DNA of 64,000 bases from Protea cynaroides. Taxonomy: Eukaryota > Streptophyta > Magnoliopsida > Proteales > Proteaceae. Position 1 is the first letter of the stretch; each line of letters opens with the position of its first letter. Both the position numbers and the translations under genes were made by a program. Of this stretch, positions 1 through 9,364 are shown piece after piece. The stretch is from NCBI GenBank assembly GCA_028583415.1, contig CM053267.1:18235814-18299813 (forward strand), written 5' to 3'. The notes under the pieces were generated by a model, which searched no databases, was not told the DNA's origin, and worked only from the letters and a program-made list of their open reading frames with translations.

Positions 1-601
1 TCCGAATACAATTTTTCTGAATCTACGGTTTGGAATTTGGCCAAACCATCGTACACGTTAATGACAAGGTCCTCCAAGAAAGGGAATCAGCAATGTTGTT
101 TTGCACCTGACAAATAAAATTGAAAATACAACATAAATCCTTGTCTTGAAAAATAAACATAGCCTTTGCTCCAATGTTTCTTCCTTGGATGCTTTTAAAA
201 GGAAAAATGAGAAAAAGATCCCTATATATGGTGTAATGCTTTTCCATGTCATCTTACATCCTCACCATGTCAACTCCACACTAACACATTTTCCCTTCCC
301 TTGTCATGTGTGCTCAATCTTGATAAAATAATTTCTCATACCATGATTGGTGTGGCATAAGAGATTCCCCTCACACTGTGTAGGTGTGGGGAACCCTCTC
401 CATGAAAAATTTACCCTATTCGGCCTTTTCCACTACTTGTTTCTTGTTTAAACAATAGGCCCAAAATATCTTCCATACCAAAAATATATGAAGAAAAATT
501 TCATAGTAAGGTAGACCCCAAGGTCCTTTATTGACATGTAAAATTTAAGCCTAAAGAAAGTTCACCAAGTGATAACATGGTTGCTATCTAAGGACCATTG
601 G
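1..601. other. Unassigned AT-rich sequence at window start
   Basis: I see no coding region, repeat family or RNA gene in this stretch. The short open frames on both strands have no recognisable domain and sit in AT-rich sequence. It may be the left flank of the copia remnant, or older decayed element DNA. Confidence 0.5.
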
Positions 602-692
602 CATGCATGGGCATACATTGGGGTATAAGGTAATAAGTTGTGATTGAAGTATGTGCATGGAGATATATTGCGGTATAAGGTAATAAGTTGTG
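602..692 (+). repeat. Short tandem duplication, period 50 bp
   Basis: The segment ending GGTATAAGGTAATAAGTTGT occurs twice, 50 bp apart (623-642 and 673-692). The sequence before each copy is also related (GCATGGGCATACATTG against GCATGGAGATATATTG). The second copy runs straight into the first recognisable copia codons, so the duplication marks the 5' truncation junction of the copia element. Confidence 0.75.
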
Positions 693-884
693 GCAAAACA
701 ATGTGTTTTCCTGGGATATGCTGATGAAAATTTTGGATACAAGTTATGGGATCCGGTTGAGAAGAATGTTATCCAAAGCAGAGATATGATCTTTCTTAAA
801 GATCAAACAATTAAAGACATCAGGAAAATTAAAAAGCCTCAGCCATTTGTTGATGACCTGATTGATCTTGTTCCAATTCCTTAA
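690..884 (+). pseudogene. Copia integrase C-terminal region (remnant)
   Basis: The frame contains CVFLGYADENFGYKLWDP followed by SRDMIFL. This is the conserved segment between the copia integrase core and the reverse transcriptase (family form C.F.GY....GY..WDP......SRDV.F). The catalytic DDE core that should lie upstream is absent. The ATG at 690 is only the first methionine after the truncation point, not a real start. Downstream the frame decays through the acidic linker at about 885-1080. Confidence 0.85.
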
Positions 885-1089
885 CCCATTGTACATGATG
901 ATGGGGGAGGTGTACAACATGGTACTGATGGTGTTCCCATTGATCATATAGGTGATGATGAAAGGGGGAGCAGCCCCTTTCGGAGCTACCATTTGAGCCT
1001 CAGCTGAGAAGATTTACTAGGGAGCAATAATTATTTATCAAGTATCCACCATAGGAATATATAATGCTAACAGAAGCAGGTGAACTAGA

Positions 1090-1694
1090 TTGCTTTGAAA
1101 AAGCATAGACTAATGAGCATAAAGTCGAGTGGTTAAAAGCTATGTAGGAAGAGATGGATTATTTGCATAAGAATCATATTTATGATTTAGTGAAGCTACC
1201 TAAGGGTTAGAAGACATATAAAAATAAATGAGTAATTAGGTTGAAGACAGAGAAGAATAACTCACAACCAAGGTACAAGGCGAGGTTGGTTGTAAAGGGA
1301 TTTGGGCAAACATAAGGAATTGACTTTGATGAAATTTTCTCTCTTATTATGAAAATGTCATCTATTCGAGTTGTTTTGGGATTAGCTGCAAGTTTGAATC
1401 TAAAAGTTCAATAACTTGATATTAAGATAGTTTTTCTTTATGGTGATTTAGAAGAAAAGATTTTCATGGAGCAACCAAAAGGTTTCAAAGTTAAAGATAG
1501 ATAATACATGATTTGTAGGTTAAGGAAGAGCTTGTATAGTTTGAAACAGTCTCCAAGGTAGTGGTACAGGAAGTTTGATTCATTTTTGATGGATCATGAG
1601 TACATTAGAACACCAACTGATCATTGTGTATTTGTTAAGAAATTTTTTGAAGGTGATTTCATTATTCTTTTGCTCTATATTGATGACATGTTAA
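1090..1694 (+). pseudogene. Copia reverse transcriptase, N-terminal half (interrupted)
   Basis: With in-frame stops ignored, this reads as copia RT. In order there are the W..AM.EEMD start, RYKARLVVKGFGQ, SSIRVVLGLAA, LDIK..FLYGDLEEKIFMEQP, SLYSLKQSPR.WY and the catalytic box YIDDML. At least six stops interrupt it. The frame ends inside the sequence just after the YIDD catalytic box, where the 1695-3735 LTR begins. It resumes at 3741 as IVGQ, giving the expected DDMLIVG when the two sides are read across the insertion. Confidence 0.9.
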
Positions 1695-3735
1695 TGTTAG
1701 CCTACACATTGTAATTGTTGGCAAATTAGGCTAACTGGGTCAAGGTTGATGAGAGAGAGTGTCTGCGGATCCTACAGGTGATATGGCAGTGAAACAGGTA
1801 TTGCGGCTTTGTTACAGGTACTGTAAAGCATGAAGCATGAAAGAGAAGAGAGAATTAAAAGAGAGAGAAAGTGGGACCCAGGAAGAGAAAGTGGGACCCA
1901 CCCAGGTGGCATGCCACCAAGGCAGCCAACCTGGCTGAGCATCAAGGCAGCCAGCCAGCAGGCCAGCCGCATGGCACAGTCACATGGCACCACTAGCCGG
2001 CCAGTAGCACAACAGGCTACCCAGCCAGCAGCACCGCAGGCCAGCCAGCAGCACCGCAGGCCAGCAAGCAGCATAGCAGGCCAACAAGCAGCTGCCAGCC
2101 ACAAGTAGCAGCATGGCACTGCCCGCAAGGCCCGCGCGCGCGCTGGCCCTCTTGCATGCTGCGCATCATCTGTTCGATGATTTTCCAGGAGAGAGAAAAA
2201 CTCTTTGGAAAATCATCCCTGTAGAAGTTTAATAAACTTCAAAAGTTACAGAGGCCATTATTCGAATTTTCAGGGGTATTTTCGGAAAAGAAGAAAGAAA
2301 AAGATGCGAGATCGGCAGTCAAAATGGAGCCACGTCTTAAAGATTCCAAATCAAAGGCTCTGGCGAAGGCGGGCTACTGTGTTTCTCAGGCGGAGTTGTC
2401 AGATCCTTCCGCACATGAATTGATTGGCCAGACGCAGTGCATAATCATGCACCGCGTCACATGGGAGCAGAGTTGTGATTAGGTGTGATGCATGCGCAAA
2501 ACGGAAGCGGGCAAGATCCAGATCTAACGGCTATAGTTCAAGCCGATCTTCGGAGACGCGGAATATTCAGATCTGAGGGATCAGGTTCGATCCCGCCTTT
2601 TTGATTGAGATCCAACGGCCAATTTCAGAGATTCGTTCTTCGGCCTATCAGAGCGTGATACCCAGATGGCGGGCGCGGCTACGGTGCGTCGCAGGCACAC
2701 CAAATGGAATTAAAAGATTCCATTTAGAATTTTTTGATTGGCCGAACTTGTTTTCTTCATAACTTGGCCATCCGGTGGCCAAATCCGACGATCCAAATTG
2801 CTCTGAGCTAGGTTTTTCATTCTCTATCAATTGAGAATGGTTTGAGAACCTGTTGGCCGTGAAAAACAGATCTGAAGAAGGTTTTTGAAGAAAAAAAGGG
2901 GAGAACTTCATGATTTTTGATCTTTCTTGCTCTGGAAATTGAAGACAGTCTTTCTCCATCTTTTTTCATGCTGATGCCGATACACTGATGTATTCTTGAA
3001 GGCTGGAAGAGCTTGATTGCATATGGCAAGGGATTGATTGATTACTAGAAGAAGAGGAACATCGTCAATTATCAGAAAAAATTGGTTGTGAGATTTTCTC
3101 ATCTCCCTTACTGTTTATTGAATCAATGCATTGTATGTTAAAGTAGGTTGATAATGTTGAATGCCTACGTTGTATGGGAATCTAATGTATGCTAGCATTA
3201 GGCAAAGAAAAAGAGAAGAAAATATTGAATGCCTTGCTAGATTGGGATTTAATTGTAGGACATCATTATAAGCCCCAAAAATTGTATTTGTTGTGGTGTG
3301 TTCAGTGGGTGCTGGACACTGGCTTTATGCCTGAATTCTGGCGTTGTTACGCCCTCTCAGTTTTATGCTGGAAAAATTTAGGGTGAGCATCCTTGTCCTG
3401 TAAAGGGCTAAAAGTTAAGTATTGAGTAAATACGAAGCCCATTGGGCATTACTCCGTGGATTAGCCATCACTCACTGTGGTGGTGAACCACGTAATCTTT
3501 CTGTGTTGTGGTTTGTTTAATTATGTACTTTGTGAAGTGCATGGAAAGAATTGCAGGATGGGTGTGCAAATCTGGTAGACCTGGCCACTGAGTGGTTGTG
3601 AGGTAGATTTGCATACGATTGTGTATGGGGCAGTTTTGTTCATCATAAGCATTGGGCAGCAAAGAAATATCAGGGAAAAAGTATTCACACTGATTCACCC
3701 CCCCCCCCCCTCTCAGTGTCATTCAAGGTCCATCA
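1695..3735 (+). mobile_element. Solo LTR of a second (copia-type) retrotransposon
   Basis: This 2,041-bp insert begins TGTTAGCC, ends GTCCATCA and is flanked by a perfect 5-bp duplication GTTAA (1690-1694 and 3736-3740). Without it and one duplication copy, the host copia RT frame is continuous. It has no gag or pol. The 3' end carries a C-run followed by TCTCAGTG (about 3697-3716) and an upstream GAACCACGTAAT, which I recognise from plant copia LTR ends, so plus orientation is likely. Target site, length and termini fit a solo LTR left by LTR-LTR recombination. The family is inferred, not proven. Confidence 0.88.
2000..2100 (+). repeat. 20-bp GC-rich minisatellite inside the solo LTR
   Basis: Four to five head-to-tail units of CCAGCCAGCAGCACCGCAGG and variants run through this interval. 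Units at 2021-2040 and 2041-2060 are identical and those at 2061 and 2081 are diverged. The Ala/Gln-rich and Cys/Leu-rich open frames on either strand here are by-products of the repeat and are not called as genes. Confidence 0.85.
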
Positions 3736-3740
3736 GTTAA

Positions 3741-4350
3741 TTGTTGGACAGTAGGATGTCAATAAAGTTGACAAGTTGAAGCAAGAGTTGAACAAGTCCT
3801 TTGACATGAAGGACTAGGGAACAACACATCAGATCTTAGGCATGCAAACTCTCATGATAAGGAAGTAGGAAAAATATGGCTATCACAGGAAAGGCACATA
3901 TAGAAAGTACATGAAAGGTTCAATATGGAGAAAGCGAAGTCTGTCAGTTCCCCACTTGCAAGTCACTTTAGATTGAGAAGTGAGCAGAGCCCTTTAACTG
4001 AGTAAGGAAGAATAGAAATGAAGAAAATTCCTTATGTATCAGCTGTAGGAAGTTTAATTTATGCCATGGTGTGTACAAGACCTGATATTATATATGCAGT
4101 TGGAGTTATGGGCAGATTTTTTGCCAATCATAGCAAAGAACACTAGAAAGTAGTTAAGTGGATTACGAGATATATCAGAGGTTCATCCAATGCATATTTA
4201 TGTTTTGGTATTGGTAAACCTGTGTTATAGGGGTACATAGATATAGATATGATAGGCAACGTCGACTCAAGGAAGTCTACATCAGGTTACTTATTTACTT
4301 TTGCAAGGGGAGTATTGTCATGACAATCCAAGTTCCAGAAGTGTGTTGCT
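3741..4350 (+). pseudogene. Copia reverse transcriptase C-terminal half and connection
   Basis: The frame resumes after the solo LTR with IVGQ then DVNKVDKLKQELNKSFDMKD, the normal continuation after the YVDD box. Later segments read RKIPYVSAVGSLIYAMVC, TRPDIIYAVG and the SRKSTSGYLFT box preceding RNase H. Stops and small frameshifts are frequent, so it is a fossil. It joins directly to the RNase H segment downstream. Confidence 0.85.
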
Positions 4351-4662
4351 TTGTTTACTATAGTAGCAGATTATATTGCTGCAGTGGAAGCTTACAAGGA
4401 GATGTTGTGCATGAAGAGGTTCATTCAAGAACTGGATCTGACACAAGACAACTATATTGTTCATTGTGGTAGTCAGAGTGCTATTCACTTGAGTAGGAAT
4501 CCTAGTTTTCCTTATAAGACCAAGAATGTTGATTTGATGTATCACTGGATTCAGAATATACTAGAGTCGAAGCTATTACAGCTTGAGAAAATCCATACTA
4601 ATAATAACAATGCAGATATGGTAAAAAAACATTACCTAAGGCAAAGCATGACTTTTGCATAA
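4351..4662 (+). pseudogene. Copia RNase H domain (remnant)
   Basis: This is the longest intact piece of the copia pol, 103 codons. It has the YIAAVEAYKEMLCMKRFIQEL helix region (family form Y.A...A.KE..W...) and DN.....S.SAIHL..NP....KTK, with HW expected next as in copia RNase H. The terminal segment before the polypurine tract reads NNNNADMVKK. The usual catalytic Asp of the DN.SAI motif is replaced (GSQSAI), so the enzyme would probably be dead even if expressed. Confidence 0.85.
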
Positions 4663-4703
4663 GCATGATAGGTTTGGGTTTGACAAATCTCTACTTGTGA
4701 GTC

Positions 4704-4713
4704 GGAGGGGGAG
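4704..4713 (+). other. Polypurine tract of the copia element
   Basis: GGAGGGGGAG lies directly upstream of the LTR start TGTTGGG. This is the plus-strand primer site that LTR retrotransposons place next to the 3' LTR. It supports the LTR start call at 4716. Confidence 0.8.
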
Positions 4714-4715
4714 TT

Positions 4716-5450
4716 TGTTGGGTTTCCTCCTCACACCCACGTGGTTGGAGGGACCCACACCTTTCCTTATAGGAAAGGTTGTCTCAATGGCAGCAAAACT
4801 GTCTCCCACATCTTACCTGTTATTATAAATAGCCTTCAGTGAAGGTGGTACTAAGATTTGTGCATTCTAAGTTTCTCAAAACCAAAGAGAAAATCGAGAG
4901 TTAAAGTTAAATAAGATCCGGAGTTCTCGGGTGGAAGAAAAATCAGATTTTTCCTCGTTTCTCCAGTGAGTGGAGAGTCGATATTTATACCTTGTACGTG
5001 ATTTCGGCGTGACGGTGTTCTCCTTATTCATGGAAGAGGGAAAGGTAACAGTTCTCCCAATATTTGTCACGTTGGCATCCAGGTGAGAGTATTCTTGTAT
5101 CTTAAATTATCACCTATTGTTTGGGTGAGTTATTGTATTACCCAAGAGTGTGTTATTTCTCTTGGAGATTGGTAACCTCTAATGGTGACTAAAGAGGATT
5201 GTATTGTGTAGCCACTATTATCGTAGTAAAGATTTACATGGACTAGGTCTCATTGTTTTTCCCCTTTCACCTTGGAAGGATTTTCCACGTAAAAAATTGA
5301 TGTGTGTCTTTTGGTTTGATTGTTTAGATTTATTTTTGTTGCTATATCTCTGTGCATATATTTATGGCTGTGTGTCTTCATTGGTTTGCATACAGGAGAG
5401 AAAAGCCTTGTGTTATCCCTAAAAATTTTGACATGCTTGAAGGTGCTGTT
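4716..5450 (+). mobile_element. Copia 3' LTR
   Basis: It begins TGTTGGGTTTCC immediately after the polypurine tract. A TATA-like TTATAAATAG lies at about 4823-4833. The U5 side carries TTCCCCTTTCACCTTGG and TTTTCCACGT at about 5258-5289, typical of plant copia LTRs. No 5' LTR remains for comparison and no target duplication was found, so the 3' end is a guess between about 5400 and 5560. Confidence 0.7.
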
Positions 5451-5904
5451 TGTCCCAGCTGTTATGGACCTTGGTTTATTGTAGCTAGAGCTTCTGATCG
5501 AATTGGACCATGATTCATTTTTCTTCTTCTTACCTTCCAACCCTGTAGTATAATTTCCCAAAAAAAAAAAAAAGCGTTAATAATACATTATACAATAGAG
5601 AATTAAATGGCCCACTAACATTGTGCAACACAATTTGAACCTATCATTCATCATTAAGGGCATAAGATGATAAACAAATTCTAATTACCCCATATGAGTG
5701 GATCCCGTACAATTAGTAGATTAAATAATTTCTTTTCAAAAAATAAAATAAAAAGCAATCCTGCACATCATTGGTTAGTTCAGTCGGTATATCTCCAAGA
5801 GGTCATTAGTTCAACTGGCCTACCTATAAGAAAAAGGGAAAAAAAAAAGAAAAGGAGAGAGATTGAGATCTCAATAACCCTTCGTCTTGGCCAAAAACTT
5901 TCTG
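5451..5904. other. Unassigned; includes a 14-bp poly(A) run near 5560
   Basis: No gene is seen. The A-run at about 5560-5573 could be the tail of a lost retroposon or chance. The sequence after it is AT-rich without a recognisable family. Confidence 0.4.
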
Positions 5905-6160
5905 AAAATTCAATGGTGTAAACTTCCTAGGAAATGGATCAATCTGAATATTTATGGGTGTCTTGATAACCTCTTAGTAGGTGTTGCTGTAATCTATAGA
6001 AATCATGAAGGTAGCCTCAATCAGATGTTTGGGGAATTCTTAGGTGTGTGCAAAAATTATGAAGCTGAATCTTCATCCTAGATTGTTGGGTTAATGAAAG
6101 CAAAGGAGTAAGGTTTGCAGCAGTTTGGGTGGAATGCGACTCCATTCGGTGGTAATGGTA
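5905..6160 (+). pseudogene. L1-type RNase H domain remnant
   Basis: The translation reads WCKLPRKWINLNIYG, then VGVAVIYRNHEGS, then a segment with NYEAESSS and GLMKAKE. This follows the plant L1 RNase H pattern KPP.GWIKLN.DGS...N....GG..RDH.G......TN..AE..A...GL..A. The Asp of LN.DGS is changed to Tyr and two stops follow. No L1 poly(A) tail or target duplication was found, so it is an isolated fossil. Confidence 0.65.
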
Positions 6161-6449
6161 GCCTAAAATGACTCTAGTCCTTAGGCATCTCTTGCAAAGA
6201 TGGTTGTCCCTAGTTTCTTACTTGTCAACTGTTATAGAGAAGTTAATCCTATCTCGGAATTTTTGGTTAAAAGGGCAGCAGTTCAACAATAAGTTAACAT
6301 TCACATGGGGAACAACCTCTCTCCTTTAGTGTTGTAAGGAATTTCTTGGGATGCTCATAGTAGACCTAGATACAGATTTCATTAGTATCCTAGTAGTTCT
6401 AATATGCTATCTATTCAATTGCTGATGGTCGACATTGCCGAAGGTGATG

Positions 6450-6496
<47 letters not shown>

Positions 6497-6831
6497 TCTT
6501 GTCTACAAGAAAAGTTACTTTTAGCTACGGTAATTAATTGTCATTAAAACTGGGACAACTATTGGAAAATATTTCAATGATGATAAAGTTAACTGTTGTA
6601 AAAGTGTACTGAGGCATTAGTGGAGTTGCGGTAGATTAGTCCACCTATGGTGGTTTGGTGGTGGCAGAGGGAGAGAGAAGATGGAGAAGAAGAAGATTGA
6701 GAGGGGAAGGAGACAACATTGATGGAAAAAAATAAAAAAAAAAAGACCACAGAAAATTGACCCATGAGTGGTGAATTTTGATATGTTAGAGGCGGTAATT
6801 GGTTATCGTCGTTAATAGCTAACATTTAGAT
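6161..6831. other. Unassigned sequence between L1 remnant and RTE tail
   Basis: Apart from the (TA)n tract there is no recognisable content. A purine-rich stretch at about 6655-6720 and an A-run at about 6725-6745 are low-complexity sequence. Confidence 0.4.
6452..6493. repeat. (TA)n microsatellite, about 42 bp
   Basis: Uninterrupted TA dinucleotides run across this interval. Such tracts are length-variable and often extrude as cruciforms. Nothing else is implied. Confidence 0.95.
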
Positions 6832-7110
6832 ACAACAACAACAATAACAACAACAATAACAAAGCCTTATCCCAATTATATGGGGTTGGCTACATGGACT
6901 CTTGTCTGTCAATCTACTCTGTTTGATGTCATACTAGAAGCAAGGCATAAGCTATACATGTCTTTCTTCACTACCTCCCCTAAAGTCATCTTAGGTCTAC
7001 CCCTAACTTTTTTAGACCCTTCAATCTGAATCAAATCACTCCTCCGTATGAGAGCATCTAATGGCCTCCGTTGAACATGGCCAACATTTAGACGTGAATC
7101 TAAAATCACC
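6832..7110 (-). mobile_element. 5'-truncated RTE-type LINE, 3' end
   Basis: The minus strand encodes GHVQRRPLDA, then GRPKMTLGEVVKKDM and the tail through the conserved VANPI/LG end. This is the extreme C-terminus of the plant RTE LINE reverse transcriptase protein (GHV.RR...AP.RR........RGRPK.TW.EV...D). Its 3' tail is a (TTG/TTATTG)n run, visible on the plus strand as CAACAACAACAATAAC at about 6832-6862, as expected for RTE tails. Only about 280 bp survive. The target-site duplication is ambiguous. Confidence 0.85.
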
Positions 7111-7839
7111 TATATTATAGGACCCATGGTTCAAATAATTGGTATTGAATCGATTGATTCATACATGGACAATCCTGATCCTATTTTGATTCTTGACATA
7201 ATTTGAGGATTGATTCGATATTGTCTTGGATCATTTGGATCAATTGATCTGATCCGATATCTATTATTTTATTTTCTTAATATTTCATATCACATGTCAT
7301 TTATCCAAATGATTGGTTGCCACGTGATGATCATCTTCATGGTTATTAGGTATATAAAAATAATATTTAATTTTTAATAAAATAATAACCGATCCATGTC
7401 ATCGGAAGAGACCGATCCCAAAGAGGTGCTTTTCCAGTTGGAATAGATTGATATTGGCAAATATCGATCAATCTGGATTTTATGGGATCAATTTTGGAAA
7501 CGACCGGTGTGTTTTTGAAAGGTCAAATGATTTGGTGTGTTTTTTCTCATTCTGGACTATTTATGCCCTAAAGCATCCCCATCTAGATCTAATACCATCT
7601 AGCTCTCATTGATGGTATCCTGTTTAGCTAAGAACAGGAGATGACTTGAAGCCAAAAATTCCATCATATTACAATGCATTCTAGGGACAAAATGTTTTTT
7701 TGTTTGTATGACGATATGGAAACCTCAACAGAAAAAAATGGAAACTCCATCGCAAAAAAGACTATACTATGATTATAAATATGTTGTTGTTTAAAATGTA
7801 TGCATGCATGACGCTAATCAAAATTCCATTGTATATAAG
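7111..7839. other. Unassigned AT-rich sequence
   Basis: No coding region is seen. It is rich in GATC/ATCGAT-like words (for example 7140-7260 and 7440-7500), which suggests an old decayed repeat, but I cannot assign a family. Confidence 0.4.
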
Positions 7840-7938
7840 CTTTTTAGGGATGGTAAAGTACTTCCATCCCTAAAAAGTGGATGAGTAAAGTATGCCTCAT
7901 CCACTTCTCTCATTGCGTTTGTAGAGAAGTGGATGAGG
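7840..7938. repeat. Two consecutive snap-back palindromes at the L1 5' junction
   Basis: Arms at 7840-7853 and 7864-7877 (CTTTTTAGGGATGG and its reverse complement) are perfect, with a 10-nt loop that lies within the left L1 target duplication. Arms at 7895-7910 and 7923-7938 (CCTCATCCACTTCTCT and its reverse complement) are perfect 16-mers with a 12-nt loop. The word AAGTGGATGAG also recurs as a direct copy at 7875-7885. The structure sits exactly where genomic flank changes to L1 coding sequence. Confidence 0.9.
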
Positions 7939-8807
7939 AACTTCATTTGGAATGGGGATCAAGAAAAACGGAAAGCCATAATGGTTAGGTGGAGTTAGGT
8001 GTGTACTCAGAAAAAGGATGGAGGGTTGGGCATTAGAAGTCTGCTTGAAATTAATAGTGCCATGCTAGCTAAGCTATGTTGGGAGATTAGATCTTCTGAT
8101 TCGTACTTTACAAATTTCATGAGAGGGAGATATATTAAAGCTAATGGATCGTACCATGTCATTGGTATGGCTTCAGTTGTTTGGCTTATTATTGCAAGGT
8201 GTTCAATTTGGTATCAGATAGATTTAGGTGGCTGGTAGGGAATGATGCTCACATTGATTTCTAGAGGGATAAGTGGCTGGGGGAGTTTTCTCTCATTGAA
8301 GCCTCGGGGCTTGCTGTTGATCACTTTGTCGACTATCGTGCTCGGGTTTCAAATTTCATCAGAAATGGGGATTGGGTTTTTCCTCAAGTTAAATCTCTAT
8401 TTTTATGTATTGTAGTGGCCTATGCGAAGGAAATTTTGCTTCTTGCTACTATTGGAGCATTAAAAAGCATGGTTTGGATGGGTTCCCTGTCCGAGGAGTT
8501 TACTGCTAAATCTTCTTTGGAGGACACGCAAATGCCAATACTTACACCTACTTGGGTATTGCACATTTAGAGCAAAGGCCTTTGGCCTCGCATCTTGGTT
8601 TTCTCTTGGCATTGGATCAAAGGAGTGGTTCTGACGGATGATAAAAACATGGAGAGCTGGGTTCCATTGGTGTCGCGATGTGCTTCATGTCGTAAAGCAA
8701 GTGAAGGTTTCAACCATGTGCTTTTAAATTTGAGGGTTTTGTTTGGTTTGGAAGGAATTTTTGAGTTATTTTCAACTCAAGAATGTGGGATTAGTTTCAA
8801 TCCATAA
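7919..8807 (+). pseudogene. L1 ORF2 C-terminal zinc-binding region (zf-RVT), decayed
   Basis: The translation shows EKWMRNFIWNG, then a K-K-DGGLGIRSL segment, LLEINSAMLAKLCW and later the W..R...FSW linker. This is the normal order downstream of the RT core in plant L1 ORF2, leading to the zf-RVT domain. The Cys residues near RCASCRKASEGFNHVL match the C..C...E...H zinc motif, though spacing is disturbed. Several stops and a frameshift separate the pieces. The RT catalytic core would have been upstream and was lost by truncation. Confidence 0.8.
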
Positions 8808-9237
8808 ATTATTCTCATGGTGGAAACGCAAGGAGATAGTTGTAATTTTCAAAGAGCTATAGAGGGTGGGGATATTTTTGTAGCTTGGCAATTGTGGCTG
8901 GGGAGGAATGTTGCGGTGTTTGAATGTAAATCCCAATTTTATAGAGGGATCTTGTTGTGCATTGTTGGGGACTTAAGGGATTTCACAACCAGCTATCCAT
9001 GTTTGGTTAAATCGGTCCAACAATTATTCTTATGGTGGAAATGCACGGAGACAACTGTGATTTTCACAGAGGTATGGAGGGTGGGGATATTTTTTTGTAG
9101 CTAGGCAATTGTGGCTGGGAAGAACTACAGTGGTGTTTGAAGGCAAGTCCCAATCTTGTAGAGGGATCTTGCTACTTGTTGTTCAGGACTTGAGGGATTT
9201 CACAACCAAGCATCCATGTGTGCTTAAATCGGTGCAG
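8808..9237 (+). repeat. Tandem duplication of about 215 bp inside the L1 remnant
   Basis: The segment starting ATTATTCTCATGGTGGAAA (8808) is repeated from 9023, with matching ends AAATCGGT at about 9009 and 9225. The copies differ by scattered substitutions throughout, so the duplication is old. It doubles the linker between the zinc-binding region and RNase H. Confidence 0.88.
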
Positions 9238-9303
9238 GAATTAGAGATGGCATGGAAACTCTGGTTGAGAATGAGATACCAATGATCCCCATGTATTTCT
9301 GAA

Positions 9304-9364
9304 GTGCAACGGTTAAAGCCTTTTGGGGCTTGGATCAAATTGAATTTGGATGGAAGTTCACTCG
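9304..9364 (+). pseudogene. L1 RNase H, N-terminal end before the LTR insertion
   Basis: The frame reads KPFGAWIKLNLDGSSL and is cut by the solo LTR at 9365. The Asp of LNLDGSS is the first catalytic acid of L1-type RNase H and is intact. After the LTR and one duplication copy, codons continue as GIPV at 12383, equivalent to the family's SSLGNPG. Confidence 0.85.

Larger units (their letters stand above)
688..5450 (+). mobile_element. Ty1/copia LTR retrotransposon, 5'-truncated and decayed
   Basis: The visible order is integrase C-terminal end, reverse transcriptase, RNase H, polypurine tract and 3' LTR, which is the copia order. The 5' LTR, gag, protease and integrase core are missing. The element starts abruptly at about 688 beside a 50-bp duplication. 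The reading frame carries many in-frame stops and is interrupted at 1695-3735 by a solo LTR. It cannot move by itself. The 3' end of its LTR was not fixed, so the right boundary is approximate. Confidence 0.85.

Noticed and set aside
602..692. CRISPR-like or regulatory repeat array
   Set aside because: Only two copies exist with no spacers, and the host is a plant. It is a local tandem duplication.
1772..2128. Cys/Leu-rich (minus) and Ala/Gln-rich (plus) frames of 118 and 92 codons
   Set aside because: Their composition comes from the 20-bp GC-rich minisatellite inside the solo LTR, which keeps several frames free of stops.
6821..7092. 10-bp direct repeat AACATTTAGA at 6821-6830 and 7083-7092 as the RTE target duplication
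   Set aside because: The left copy abuts the CAA tail, but the right copy still reads as RTE coding sequence (DSRL...GHVQRRP, expected ESRLRWFGHVQ). The element therefore seems to extend past it and the repeat may be chance. Left undecided and not used for the boundary.
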